A DNA stretch of 64,000 nt, from contig NZ_FOWV01000008.1 of NCBI RefSeq assembly GCF_900115545.1, positions 182,224 through 246,223 of the forward strand, given 5' to 3'. Position 1 is the first letter of the stretch, and each line of letters opens with the position of its first letter. A program made the position numbers and the translations under genes. The DNA comes from Ralstonia sp. NFACC01 (lineage in GTDB: Bacteria; Pseudomonadota; Gammaproteobacteria; Burkholderiales; Burkholderiaceae). The notes beneath the pieces are model-generated. The model made no database searches. It was not told the DNA's origin and was given only the letters and a program-made list of their open reading frames with translations. Below are positions 31,951 to 41,000 of this stretch, piece by piece.

Positions 31951-33158
31951 GCGACGTCGCCGCACAGGGTGCCGCAGCCGCTTCCGCGCGTATCGATGCC
32001 GGTTGGGTCGGCGTGGCGGTCATGATTGCGCTTGGGCTGAACCTGCGGCCGATTCTCACGACCATCGGGCCGCTGCTGGCGGAAATCCGTGCCGGCACGG
32101 GCCTTGGCTTGCAGGGCGCATCGTTGCTCACGGTGATTCCCGTGCTCTGCATGGGCAGCGTGGCGCTGTTCCTGCCGTGGCTTGCGCGCTGGTTGCCGGA
32201 GCATCGTGGCGTGGCTTGCAGTCTGCTCGCCATTGCGGGCGCGTGCCTGTGGAGGCTGTGGGCCGGGCAGGGCGCCGCGCTGATCGCAAGCGCCGCGCTG
32301 GCCGGCACGGGCGTGGCGATTGTTCAGGCACTGGTGCCGGGTATCGTCAAACGGTGGTTTCCGCAGCGTGTGCCGATGGCGCTGGGTCTGTATTCCGCCT
32401 CGCTGATGGCCGGCGGCGGTATTGCGGCGACGCTGAGCCCGCGCATTACACACGTCGCCGATTGGCATGTCGGTCTCGGCGTGTGGGCGGTGCCTGCGCT
32501 GGCGGCCCTCGTATTGTGGGCGACCGCGCGCCCGCGTGAAGCCTCCGCACCCGCGCGGCGCGGGCCGGTGCTCAATTTCTTCGGCAACCGGCGCGCATGG
32601 CTGCTGGCGATCTACTTTGGCGCGGCCAACGGCGGCTACACGAGCATGATCGCGTGGCTGCCGATGTTCTACCGCCAACTCGGCTGGAGCGCACAGGACG
32701 CGGGCAGCCTGATTGGCCTGATGACGATCTTCCAGGTGATCGGGGCATTGGCAGCGCCGCTGCTCGCACGCCGCTGGCCCGATCGCCGCCCATGGTTGGT
32801 GGTGGTGCTGGTCTTGCAACTCATGGGCATGGTCGGTTTGCTGCTCGCGCCGCAAACCGGCACCACGCTGTGGGTCGCCCTCATTGGCGGTGGGCTCGGC
32901 TCGATGTTCTCGCTGTGCCTGACGCTCACGCTTGATCACCTGCCCGATGCACGCGCTGCCGGTTACCTGGCGGCCTTCGTACAAGGCATCGGCTTCATCA
33001 TCACGGGACTTATTCCCTACGCAGTCGGCTGGCTACGCGAGGTGACGGGCGGTTTCCAACTGCCTTGGCTGCTACTGATTGCCATCGTGATCGCGTCGAT
33101 GGTGACCACGTTGCGCTTTGCTCCAAGGGGTTACGCCCGCGCGATCGGGCCTGTGTGA
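31929..33158 (+). CDS. CynX/NimT-type MFS transporter
   Basis: A 409-residue permease with about 12 hydrophobic helices. The conserved start of the mature domain (MIALGLNLRPILTTIGPLL) is the signature of the CynX/NimT branch, which includes cyanate and 2-nitroimidazole permeases. ATG 31929 overlaps the deaminase by 22 bp; a GTG at 31947 would give a classical 4-bp GTGA overlap and is equally plausible. Co-transcription with the deaminase suggests uptake of a nucleobase analogue or small nitrogen compound, or its export. Substrate not resolved. Confidence 0.85.
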   Translation: MAGTSIVSDVAAQGAAAASARIDAGWVGVAVMIALGLNLRPILTTIGPLLAEIRAGTGLGLQGASLLTVIPVLCMGSVALFLPWLARWLPEHRGVACSLLAIAGACLWRLWAGQGAALIASAALAGTGVAIVQALVPGIVKRWFPQRVPMALGLYSASLMAGGGIAATLSPRITHVADWHVGLGVWAVPALAALVLWATARPREASAPARRGPVLNFFGNRRAWLLAIYFGAANGGYTSMIAWLPMFYRQLGWSAQDAGSLIGLMTIFQVIGALAAPLLARRWPDRRPWLVVVLVLQLMGMVGLLLAPQTGTTLWVALIGGGLGSMFSLCLTLTLDHLPDARAAGYLAAFVQGIGFIITGLIPYAVGWLREVTGGFQLPWLLLIAIVIASMVTTLRFAPRGYARAIGPV

Positions 33159-33235
33159 TGCCGCTTTCGGTGCCGCTTCTAGTGCCGGGCAGCCGTGTTC
33201 GGATCAAGGTCTTCAACAGTTCGCAAAGAAAATGC

Positions 33236-33264
33236 TTGTAATGCGAATCATTCGCATTTATAGT
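33236..33264 (+). promoter_or_regulatory. Promoter with Fur-box-like palindrome in its spacer
   Basis: A perfect 9-1-9 palindrome AATGCGAAT-C-ATTCGCATT at 33240-33258 matches the Fur-box pattern. It fills the 17-bp spacer between TTGTAA (33236-33241) and TATAGT (33259-33264), so a bound Fur dimer would block a rightward promoter starting near 33271. The next protein gene is the Fur-family gene 360 bp away. Confidence 0.75.
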
Positions 33265-33270
33265 GTGTCC

Positions 33271-33520
33271 ATCGACGGCGCTGCAGCCGATGGATCTGCC
33301 CCCAAGGGCACTTCCTCCACTGCACGGCGCATCGAGCTGAATTCCGCTGCGTGCGCTCGCTGTTTCTTGGGCCGGCGCCCGGCAACCGATCTTTTGTGGG
33401 GACCGCTCTGACACACAGAGCGTTTGGCAGTAGCAAGCCGCCCGACAGTCGGGAAAGCACTCAGACCCCGCTTTCCCGACTGCGACTTTTCCGGGCCGCC
33501 AGCCATGCCGCTTTTTTTTT
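33271..33520 (+). ncRNA. Candidate iron-regulated small RNA or structured leader
   Basis: The 467-bp gap 33159-33625 has no convincing protein gene. Downstream of the Fur-type promoter the transcript would contain a hairpin CGCTCTG/CAGAGCG (33403-33421) and a perfect 13-bp stem CAGTCGGGAAAGC / GCTTTCCCGACTG (33446-33458 and 33470-33482), and then reach a nine-T run at 33512-33520. Either it is a Fur-repressed small RNA, as RyhB/PrrF are elsewhere, or the long 5' leader of the following fur-like gene. No sequence similarity to RyhB or PrrF is claimed. Confidence 0.35.
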
Positions 33521-33625
33521 CGGAACGCATCGACCCGGCTTGCACGCTTGCTGCCCGGTCGTTTCTGGTTCTCGCCCGCTGTAGTGCCCCGCCTGCTGTA
33601 CCCAAATCTCGCCCCAACGAACGCC

Positions 33626-34081
33626 ATGCCAAACTCGACCGACCTGCGCCGGGCCGGGCTTAAAGCCACCTCGCCGCGCGTCAAGATTCTGGAAATCCTC
33701 ACCGCTGGTACGGAACACGGCCGTCACCTGAGCGCAGAAGATGTGTACCGCCAGTTGCTCACGTCGGAACTCGACATCGGCATCTCCACGGTCTATCGCG
33801 TGCTCAATCAGTTGGTGGATGCCGGCGTACTGTTGCGCCATACGTTCGAGGCCGGCCATGCGGTGTATGAGCTAGACGAGGGTGCACACCACGATCACCT
33901 GATCTGCTTATCGTGCGGCCGCGTGGAGGAGTTTCACGACGACGCCATTGAGTCGCGGCAGGAGCGTGTCGCCAACGAGCGCGGCTTTGTGCTGCGCGAT
34001 CACGCGCTGGCGCTCTACGGCGTCTGCCCCGCGTGTCAGGCAAGTGCGGGTACGGTCGGCGCGCTCGGGTTGAACGCGTGA
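33626..34081 (+). CDS. Fur-family metal-dependent regulator
   Basis: A 151-residue Fur protein: winged helix (residues ~1-85, GLKATSPRVKILEIL and DIGISTVYRVLNQLVDAG), then the dimer domain with HHDHLICLSCGRVEEF and the second cysteine pair CPAC at the C terminus, the structural zinc site. It would repress iron uptake genes when Fe2+ is bound. It is slightly longer than the housekeeping betaproteobacterial Fur (~142 residues) and could be a paralogue. Its own Fur-box promoter suggests autoregulation, and feoAB lies 3 kb away. Confidence 0.92.
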   Translation: MPNSTDLRRAGLKATSPRVKILEILTAGTEHGRHLSAEDVYRQLLTSELDIGISTVYRVLNQLVDAGVLLRHTFEAGHAVYELDEGAHHDHLICLSCGRVEEFHDDAIESRQERVANERGFVLRDHALALYGVCPACQASAGTVGALGLNA

Positions 34082-34177
34082 TGTGACCCGGTAACTTGCT
34101 GAAACAGTATCGGCGCAATCATGGCGAAACTCACTGCGCGCTCGGGGTTCCAACTCCCTGTTATTCAGGAGATGCCG

Positions 34178-34429
34178 ATGCAACGCCGTCTGAAGTCCGA
34201 ACATGAACTCAAGACCTTGCTGGCCCGCTGCGTCCAGCAACATCCGGAATGCGCGCAGTGCGAACTGCGAGCGATGTGCATCCACCGCCCGGATCACACC
34301 GGCTGCAACTGGAGCGCCGAGTTTGATTTTCCGGTCGACGACGATGACGCCGCCATTCGCGGCCTGTCCGTCGCCAAGCGCTTACTGACGCGGGCCCGCA
34401 CGCAGTACAACGTGGTGCCGGCCCAGTAA
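34178..34429 (+). CDS. Small five-cysteine protein, unknown
   Basis: An 83-residue protein I do not recognise. The central half has a cysteine pattern Cys-x6-Cys-x2-Cys-x5-Cys-x8-Cys (ARCVQQHPECAQCELRAMC then GCNW), which suggests metal or Fe-S binding. ATG 34178 is chosen because AGGAG lies about 6 bp upstream; the in-frame ATG codons at 34121 and 34172 fit less well. It sits between the Fur-family gene and the feo operon, so a link with iron is possible but unproven. Confidence 0.55.
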   Translation: MQRRLKSEHELKTLLARCVQQHPECAQCELRAMCIHRPDHTGCNWSAEFDFPVDDDDAAIRGLSVAKRLLTRARTQYNVVPAQ

Positions 34430-34439
34430 CTCGCGCCGC

Positions 34440-34745
34440 CTATCCCTTCGCCTGGCGAGAAATCCGCTCCAGCAGCGCGCGTGCGCTTTCACCCTGCCCC
34501 TGCTGTGCCAGCAGGCGCGCATTCAGCACAAGATTTTCGAGGACCAGCTTGGCGATGCTCGCGGTGAGCGAGACGATCACCTCGTCCTGGCTGAAGTGGG
34601 CATTTTCCATTTGCGTCAGCTGGCGTGATACCAGCTTGCAGACCAAGTCGCGCAACATCTGCTCGTCAAAGGGCAGGTTGGCAAAATCCACCGGGTCTTC
34701 CTTCTCGACTTCCGCAATCAACTGGACCAGCAATTCTTCGGTCAT
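34440..34745 (-). CDS. Small acidic helical protein, unknown
   Basis: A 101-residue, mostly helical protein with no recognised domain and no signal peptide. It starts MTEELLVQLIAEVEKEDPVD and ends in basic helices. Codon use matches its neighbours. It lies 10 bp from the convergent small Cys protein gene and downstream of the feo operon terminator, on the same strand as feo. Function unknown; it is probably cytoplasmic. Confidence 0.6.
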   Translation of the reverse strand: MTEELLVQLIAEVEKEDPVDFANLPFDEQMLRDLVCKLVSRQLTQMENAHFSQDEVIVSLTASIAKLVLENLVLNARLLAQQGQGESARALLERISRQAKG

Positions 34746-34791
34746 GACGCGTCCCCCGTTCAGGTTTGGACCAGTCTACGCCTGCGCTGGA

Positions 34792-34827
34792 CAAAAACAA
34801 AACGGGCCCGCGTCATGCGAGCCCGTT
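34792..34827 (-). terminator. Terminator of the feo operon
   Basis: On the minus strand AACGGGCTCGC pairs with GCGGGCCCGTT (34801-34811 and 34817-34827, one mismatch) and is followed by a GTTTTGTTTTTG tract. It lies 24 bp past the stop of the Cys-rich protein gene. Confidence 0.85.
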
Positions 34828-34851
34828 GGTGTTGTGACGTTGCGTCGTCCG

Positions 34852-35172
34852 TTATTTGCGCCGCACGAAGTGGATCGGCTGTTCAACCGGCGCGGCGGAT
34901 GCCGAGTGGCCCGAGGCGCAGCCGCTGCAACCGCTGCCGCATGCGCTGCCCGAAAGGGGATCGGAGTGACACGAGGGCGACTCGCCTGGCGTGAGCAATC
35001 GCTGCCCGAAGGCGCGCATCCAGCCCGGCCGCGACGGCCGATCACACCAGCCTGCCACGCGTGCGGCCGTGCGAGCGCGCATTGCCGGCGCATAGCGGCC
35101 CGTCAGCGACAAGGCGCTCAGCGCCACAACCGTGGCGACAACGCCGGTTTCGACAACGTGGTACACGCTCAT
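34852..35172 (-). CDS. FeoB-associated Cys-rich small membrane protein
   Basis: A 106-residue protein with one N-terminal transmembrane helix (VVATVVALSALSLTG) and a Cys-rich C-terminal stretch (CHSDPLSGSACGSGC then SGC). Its ATG overlaps the feoB stop by 4 bp, so it is co-translated with FeoB. Small Cys-rich or winged-helix third components (FeoC and FeoB-associated proteins) often occupy this place; the cysteines may bind iron or an Fe-S cluster. This protein is not a classical FeoC, since no winged helix is seen. Confidence 0.75.
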   Translation of the reverse strand: MSVYHVVETGVVATVVALSALSLTGRYAPAMRARTAARVAGWCDRPSRPGWMRAFGQRLLTPGESPSCHSDPLSGSACGSGCSGCASGHSASAAPVEQPIHFVRRK

Positions 35173-37034
35173 GTCAGCACCCGTGCGATCTGGTAGGTGG
35201 CGAACGCGGCCAGGTAGGCCAGCGCGAAGAGGTAACCGGCGGTCCCCGCCATGACCTTCCACGAGTTGGTTTCGCGGCGGATGGTGGCCAGCGTCGAGAT
35301 GCATTGCGGCGCGTAGACGTACCACGCCAGGAAGGCCAGCGCCGTGGCCAGCGACCATTGCTGGGAGATGATCGGCGCCAGCTGCGCAGCCGCGTCTTCA
35401 TGCGTGGCCGACAGCGAGTACACCGTCGCCAGCGCGCCCACGGCCACTTCGCGTGCAGCCATGCCAGGAATCAGCGCAATACACATCTGCCATGTGAAGC
35501 CGATCGGCGCGAACACCACTTCGAGCGCGCGGCCGATCATCCCCGCAAAGCTGTAATCGATGGCGGGCAGCGTAGCGTTGGCCGGCGGCGAGGGGAACGT
35601 CGAGAGGAACCACAGCACCACCATCATCTTGAGGATGACCGTGCCGATGCGGCGCAAGAAAATGCGTGCGCGTTCGATCAGGCCGACGATCAGGTTGCGC
35701 ACGCTGGGCAGGCGGTACGACGGCAGTTCGAGAATGAGCGGGTGCTCGTTGCGATCGCGCTTCAGGTACTTGAGCACGTATGCGACGATCAGCGCCGACA
35801 CGATGCCCGCCATGTACAGCCCGAACAGCACCAGTCCTTGCAGATTGAACAGGCCCCACACCTGCCGCACCGGGATGAACGCGCCGATCAGCAGCGCATA
35901 CACCGGCAGCCGCGCCGAGCACGTCATCAGCGGAGCCACGAGAATCGTCACCAGCCGGTCGCGCGGGTCCTGAATCGTGCGCGTGGCCATCACGCCGGGA
36001 ATCGCACACGCAAAGCTCGACAGCAGCGGAATGAACGAACGTCCCGACAGCCCCGCGCCCGCCATCAACCGGTCGAGCAGGAAGGCCGCGCGCGGCAGAT
36101 AGCCGGATTCTTCCAGCGAAAGGATGAAGAGGAACAGGATCAGGATCTGCGGCAGGAACACCAGCACGCTGCCCGTGCCGGCGATGATGCCGTTCACCAA
36201 CAGGCTTTTGAGCATGCCGTCGGGCATGACGTTGCCGACCCACACGCCCACGGCTTCCACGCCGCCCTGGATGCCGTCCATGAGCGGCTGCGCCCAGGAG
36301 AACACCGCCTGGAACATAAAGAACATCAGCACGGCCAGCAGCAGCAGGCCCAATACCGGGTGCAGCACGATGCGGTCGAGCCGGTCGTCCAGCTCGGCCG
36401 TGCTGCGCGGCATGGTCACGGCGGAATCGAGCAGGCGCTTCACTTCAACGTGCGGATCGGCGTCGGCCGACAGCCCAATCGGCACGGCCGGGAGTTGTTC
36501 GTGATCGATATGCGCCACGAGCTCGGCTGCGCCGTTGCGTTTGATGGCCACGGTTTGCACCACCGGTACGCCCAGGGCGGCTTCCAGCTTGGCACGGTCG
36601 ATGCGGATGCCGCGCCGCTCGGCCGCATCCACCATGTTCAGCGCCAACACCATCGGCAAGCCCAGGCGCTGCAGCTCCAGAACAAAGCGCAGGTGCAGCC
36701 GCAGGTTGGTGGCGTCGACCACGCAGATCAGCAGGTCGGGGCGGGACTCACCACGGAACGTGCCAAGGCAGATATCGCGCGTGATGGCTTCGTCCGGGCT
36801 GGTGGCGATCAGGCTGTAGGCGCCGGGCAGATCGAGAATCTGCACATGCCGGCCCGACGGCGAGGTAAAGCGGCCTTCCTTGCGCTCGACCGTCACGCCC
36901 GCATAGTTGGCGACCTTCTGGCGGCTGCCCGTCAGCAGGTTGAACAGCGCGGTCTTGCCGCAGTTAGGGTTGCCGACCAAGGCAACGCGCAATGCGGGTG
37001 TGGAAGCGGAGGAGGAAGAAGCGTGCATCTGCAT
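35169..37034 (-). CDS. feoB: Ferrous iron transporter FeoB
   Basis: A 621-residue inner-membrane Fe2+ transporter. The N-terminal G domain has G1 GNPNCGKT (residues 21-28), G3 DLPG (68-71) and G4 NMVD (133-136), followed by the helical GDI-like region and a polytopic membrane domain with two gate motifs. At ~620 residues it is the short FeoB form (E. coli FeoB is 773) because the C-terminal part is reduced. It follows feoA by 42 bp and the Cys-rich gene overlaps its end. Confidence 0.96.
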   Translation of the reverse strand: MQMHASSSSASTPALRVALVGNPNCGKTALFNLLTGSRQKVANYAGVTVERKEGRFTSPSGRHVQILDLPGAYSLIATSPDEAITRDICLGTFRGESRPDLLICVVDATNLRLHLRFVLELQRLGLPMVLALNMVDAAERRGIRIDRAKLEAALGVPVVQTVAIKRNGAAELVAHIDHEQLPAVPIGLSADADPHVEVKRLLDSAVTMPRSTAELDDRLDRIVLHPVLGLLLLAVLMFFMFQAVFSWAQPLMDGIQGGVEAVGVWVGNVMPDGMLKSLLVNGIIAGTGSVLVFLPQILILFLFILSLEESGYLPRAAFLLDRLMAGAGLSGRSFIPLLSSFACAIPGVMATRTIQDPRDRLVTILVAPLMTCSARLPVYALLIGAFIPVRQVWGLFNLQGLVLFGLYMAGIVSALIVAYVLKYLKRDRNEHPLILELPSYRLPSVRNLIVGLIERARIFLRRIGTVILKMMVVLWFLSTFPSPPANATLPAIDYSFAGMIGRALEVVFAPIGFTWQMCIALIPGMAAREVAVGALATVYSLSATHEDAAAQLAPIISQQWSLATALAFLAWYVYAPQCISTLATIRRETNSWKVMAGTAGYLFALAYLAAFATYQIARVLT

Positions 37035-37076
37035 GAAGCCGGATAAGCGGAGCCGAAGGCGGCAATGGGAGGCGGG

Positions 37077-37385
37077 CTACGCCGCCTCGCGTACCTTGGA
37101 GGGCGGGGCCGTTTCGGGGGCGGCGATGGCGGCTGCGGGTCGCGTGGCCGATTCGGCGCGCACGCGCACGCGGGCAGCCTCCTGGCGACGCAGTGCAAAG
37201 CGGGTAAAGCCCACCTGCACGACCAGCGGATCGCCGCCGAACGGGCCGACGGCCACCACGCGCACCTCTTCGCCCGTCACGAACCCGAGTTCGCGCAGGC
37301 GTTGGCTGATGGGATCGGCGGGTTCACGGTCTTCAACGTGATCCACCACCGCCGTCGCCCGGCGGGAAAGCTCGGAAAGCCGCAT
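37077..37385 (-). CDS. feoA: Ferrous iron transport accessory protein FeoA
   Basis: A 102-residue cytoplasmic SH3-like protein that supports FeoB. The core (residues 1-75) has ISQRLRELGFVTGEEVRVVA, typical of FeoA; the last ~25 residues are an Ala/Pro-rich tail. It is the first gene of feoA-feoB-Cys-rich gene, preceded by a Fur-type box 44 bp upstream of its start. Confidence 0.93.
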   Translation of the reverse strand: MRLSELSRRATAVVDHVEDREPADPISQRLRELGFVTGEEVRVVAVGPFGGDPLVVQVGFTRFALRRQEAARVRVRAESATRPAAAIAAPETAPPSKVREAA

Positions 37386-37428
37386 CGTGCGTGATCGTTA
37401 ACGTAGCGTGGTACAAGCAAGGAAGCTA

Positions 37429-37447
37429 AATGCGAATCGTTTTCATT
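37429..37447 (-). promoter_or_regulatory. Fur-box-like site upstream of feoA
   Basis: AATGCGAATCGTTTTCATT has the 9-1-9 layout of a Fur box, sharing its left half exactly with the site at 33240-33258 and with three mismatches in the right half. It lies 44-62 bp upstream of the feoA start, in an A+T-rich patch. Fur repression of feoAB is well established in other proteobacteria. Confidence 0.75.
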
Positions 37448-37619
37448 ATAACGCAACATCCCGTGTGACGGGCTGCGGCACCTGGTCGCCAGGATGGATA
37501 TTTCGGAGGACGGGTTGTTACGGAGTCAGGCGTTGCGCAGAAGGCACACGCGAAGGCGCGGGGCGGACAAAACCGCTGCCCATGCAGGGTTTTTCCCAAA
37601 TTACCCTATCCTGGGTATT

Positions 37620-37721
37620 GGCCTGAACGGGGACCATTGCCTATCCTTCAACTGCGCTGAACTTCCCCGTTCAAAGCGTATTCTTGAAGCCACCGGATAC
37701 CGCTATCCGGTGGCTTTTTCT
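37620..37721 (+). ncRNA. Candidate small RNA with two stem-loops and terminator
   Basis: In the 689-bp gap between feoA and the EAL-protein gene, no plus-strand protein gene precedes a very strong terminator, so it probably ends a small RNA. The candidate has a perfect 10-bp stem TGAACGGGGA / TCCCCGTTCA (37624-37633 and 37664-37673) enclosing a 30-nt loop, then the terminator stem. A weak TATCCT at 37607-37612 could be the -10 element; no good -35 is seen. The 5' end is therefore uncertain and could lie further upstream. Confidence 0.5.
37688..37721 (+). terminator. Strong rho-independent terminator
   Basis: AGCCACCGGATA (37688-37699) and TATCCGGTGGCT (37704-37715) form a perfect 12-bp stem with a 4-nt loop, followed by TTTTC. 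It has no upstream coding gene on this strand and ends the proposed small RNA. Confidence 0.88.
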
Positions 37722-38074
37722 ATGGGCGCGTGCCGTGCTCTGGGGTCCCCCCGCCAGACGCAGCCGGCACCGTGACCACCAGCTCGCGTTACGGTTGAGC
37801 AGCATCGCGGCAACGGCGGGTCGGGCACCGCTTCCCCAACGCCGCTACCACCCCTCATGCCGCCTGCCACGCCGATTTGCGGCCGGGTCGACTACAGACT
37901 ATCCACAAGTTGCGTGCGATAGGAATTGCAAGCAAAATGCTTGCGCACTGCGTCAGCCGTCAGCCGGCACGATGCCGCAACTGCATCGTGCGCCGGGGGG
38001 ATGGTCCTTGAGCCGCGCATCGTGCAACCGCAGAGTGCACCCGCTCTCCACATAAGGCTCTACCGGTCATTCAA
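37722..38074. other. Gene-free leader upstream of the EAL-protein gene
   Basis: No coding region supported. The only feature seen is an inverted repeat GCAAGCA-aaa-TGCTTGC at 37928-37944, about 130 bp before the next start codon, which could be an operator or a chance hairpin. Confidence 0.4.
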
Positions 38075-41000
38075 GTGCCGAAGCACGCTCTCTTTCCCAC
38101 CACGCTGCGCGGCCGCTTGCTTGCTCTGGCCGCGGTGGCCGCCTTGCCGGCCATTGTCGTGGCGATTGCTGGTGTGGCGCTTTACCGTGACCGGCTCAAT
38201 GATCATCTTGCTCAGCACCTGACCCACGAAACTGAGGCCGCTGCTGCCCGCGTCGGCATGGTGCTTTCCAACGCCAATACGCTGCTCTCGGTGCTGCTCG
38301 CCGACGATTCGGCCCTGCACATGGAGCAGCAAGAGTGCAGCAGTTTCGTCAACCGCGTCTTCCATAACCAGACCGAACTCGCGAATCTCGGCATCATCGA
38401 TGCGCATCGCAAGCTGGTATGCACCCCCGACACGGCGAAGCTCGGCGTCGATCTGTCAGACCGGCCGTACATCAACGCGATCATGGCGACGGGGCGGCCA
38501 TCCCTCTCGACGTTCGTGATCGGACGCGCCTCCGGGCAGGCGGTGTTGATTTCGGCGCGGCCGATGGCAGGCAGCGACGGCGCCATCCGTGGCGTGGCGT
38601 ACGCGGCCGTGCGGCAGAGCGCGTTGATTGCGGCGGCCGTTGACGGCATGCCGGACGCGCCGGTCTACCTGGTGGATGCCGTCGGCAACGTGTTGTCGAC
38701 CCACGGTGTTCTGGAGTCCGCCCAGGTGCCGGCTGTCGTGCACGGGCAGTTGGTCGCTGCCGCGGCCCAGCAGCCGGGAGAGCCTCTTCTGGTGGACGAC
38801 ACAGACGGCGTGCGCCGTGCCTATGCCGCCATGGTGGTGCCGCATGCGGCCGGCGGACATTTGCGAATCGTGCGCGGCGTGGATGCAACCGACATCGTTC
38901 GCCAGCAGCGCAACGTGACGCTGGCCGGCGGCGGCGCGATCCTGCTCATGGTCGGGATGCTGCTGGCGCTGATCCAGTGGGCGCTTCGGCGGATGGTGAT
39001 GCCGCGCATCGATGCCCTGGTGGATGCAGCGCGCCATTACGCCACGGGTGATTTTTCTGCCCGCGTGCCCGAGCACGGCGGCTCGCGTGATGAACTCTCG
39101 CTGCTTGAGCGCACCTTCAACGAAATGCGTGCCGCGATCCAGCGCCACGACGCCACCGTTCATCGCCTGACCGAACGCTTCCAGCGCGTGGCGCGCGCCA
39201 CCAACGACTGGATCTTCGACTGGGATATCGCCACCGGCGAATCCTGGGCCAACGCCAGCCTGCATCGGCTGCTTGGTAGCGACGCACTGCTGAGTCAGGG
39301 CGACGAGGGCACAGGTGGGGGCTCCTCGCGCACGCTGACGTTCCATCAGTTTGTGCATCCGGACGACGTCGATGCCTTCGCCCAAGAGTTGCGCGCCGTA
39401 CTGAATTCAGACCGCGACAGCTGGCAGCACGTCTGCCGGGTGATCGACGCCAACCGTGCCACGCGCACGGTGGAAATTCGTGCGAGCCTGTATCGGGATC
39501 AGAACGGTCGCGCCGTGCGCGTGGTCGGCGGGGTGACCGACATTTCGCAGCGCTCGGCGATTGAGCAGGAGCTGCGCAGCAGTGAAGCGAACCTGCGCGT
39601 CGCCGAGCAGATTGCGCTCCTGGGGAGTTGGCGCTGGGACGTGCTGCGCGATTCGACTACATGGTCGTCGGGCATGTATGTGCTGACGGGTATGCCGCTG
39701 GGCGCGCCTCCTGCCTTTGCACAGCAGGCGCAGTTCTTTACCGCCGACAGCTATAACCGACTGCGTGAAGCCGCCAGCCGCGCCGTGACCGAAGGTGAAC
39801 CATACGCGCTGGACCTGGAGATGATCCGCCGCGACGGGGAGCACCGCTGGGTGCTTTCGCGCGGCAACATCGAGCGCAACGATCGTGATGAGGTTGTCGC
39901 CCTGTTTGGCACCATGCAGGACATCACCGAGCGGCGCGAATCCGACGAGCAACTGCGCTTGCTGCGTCGCGTGGTCGAGTCGGTGCCGTCCGGCATTACC
40001 GTGGCCGACGCGCAGCAGCCTGACCTTCCGGTCGTGTACGTAAACCCGGGCTTCGAGCGCATGACGGGCTATCGCGCAGAAGAAGTGCTGGGCCGTAACG
40101 CGCGCTTCCTGCATTCGTCCGAACCGGGGCAGCCTGCGCTCAACGAAGTGCGTGCTGCCCTGCGCGACGAGAGCGAGATCCGCGTGCTGCTGCGCAACTT
40201 CCGCAAGGACGGCCACGCGTTCCTGAACAACTTCCTGCTCTCGCCGGTGCGCGATGCCAAAGGTGCGGTCACACATTACGTTGGCATTCAGGACGACGTG
40301 ACCGAGCAAGAGATGACGCGCGCGCGCCTGGCGCAGCACGCCACCATCGATTCGCTCACGGGTCTGCCCAACCGAACGCTGCTGGCCGATCGCGTGCAGC
40401 AATCGGTGGAGATGGCTGCACGCCAGCGCAGTCGCTTCTATGTGGCGCTGGTCAACATTGACCGTTTCAAGGTCGTCAACGACAGCCTTGGCCACCTGCT
40501 GGGCGACGAGGTGCTGCGCCGTGTGGCCGAGCGCCTGCGCGATGCAGCCGATACGGTGGACACCGTGGCGCGTTTTGGCGGCGACGTGTTTGCACTGGTG
40601 ATCTCGCACGCAGGTTCGCGCGGCGTCGATTTCGGCTTTGATCTGTTTGCCGAGCCCGTGCGCGTGGAAGGGCACGAAGTATTCGTGACCGCAAGCATTG
40701 GCGTGGCCGAATACCCGGCGCACGGCGCAGACGCCGATAGCCTCATCCGCCATGCCGAAATGGCGATGTACTACGCGAAGCAGAACGGCCGCAATCGGCT
40801 GGAATTTTTCGCCCCCGAGATGGACATCGGTGTGTCGTACCGGCTGAACCTGGAGCACCAGATTCGGGCAGCGCTGGAACAAGGGCAGTTCCGCTTGCTG
40901 TATCAGCCGCAGATCGACACCAAGACGGGCCGCGTGTGCGGGCTGGAAGCACTGATCCGCTGGATTCATCCGACGCGGGGGTTGCTGCCGCCGGCTGCGT

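Noticed and set aside
33010..33702. Minus-strand frame covering the Fur-box region
   Set aside because: It overlaps the ends of two real genes, has compositionally odd protein and no ribosome site; the region is better explained as regulatory DNA.
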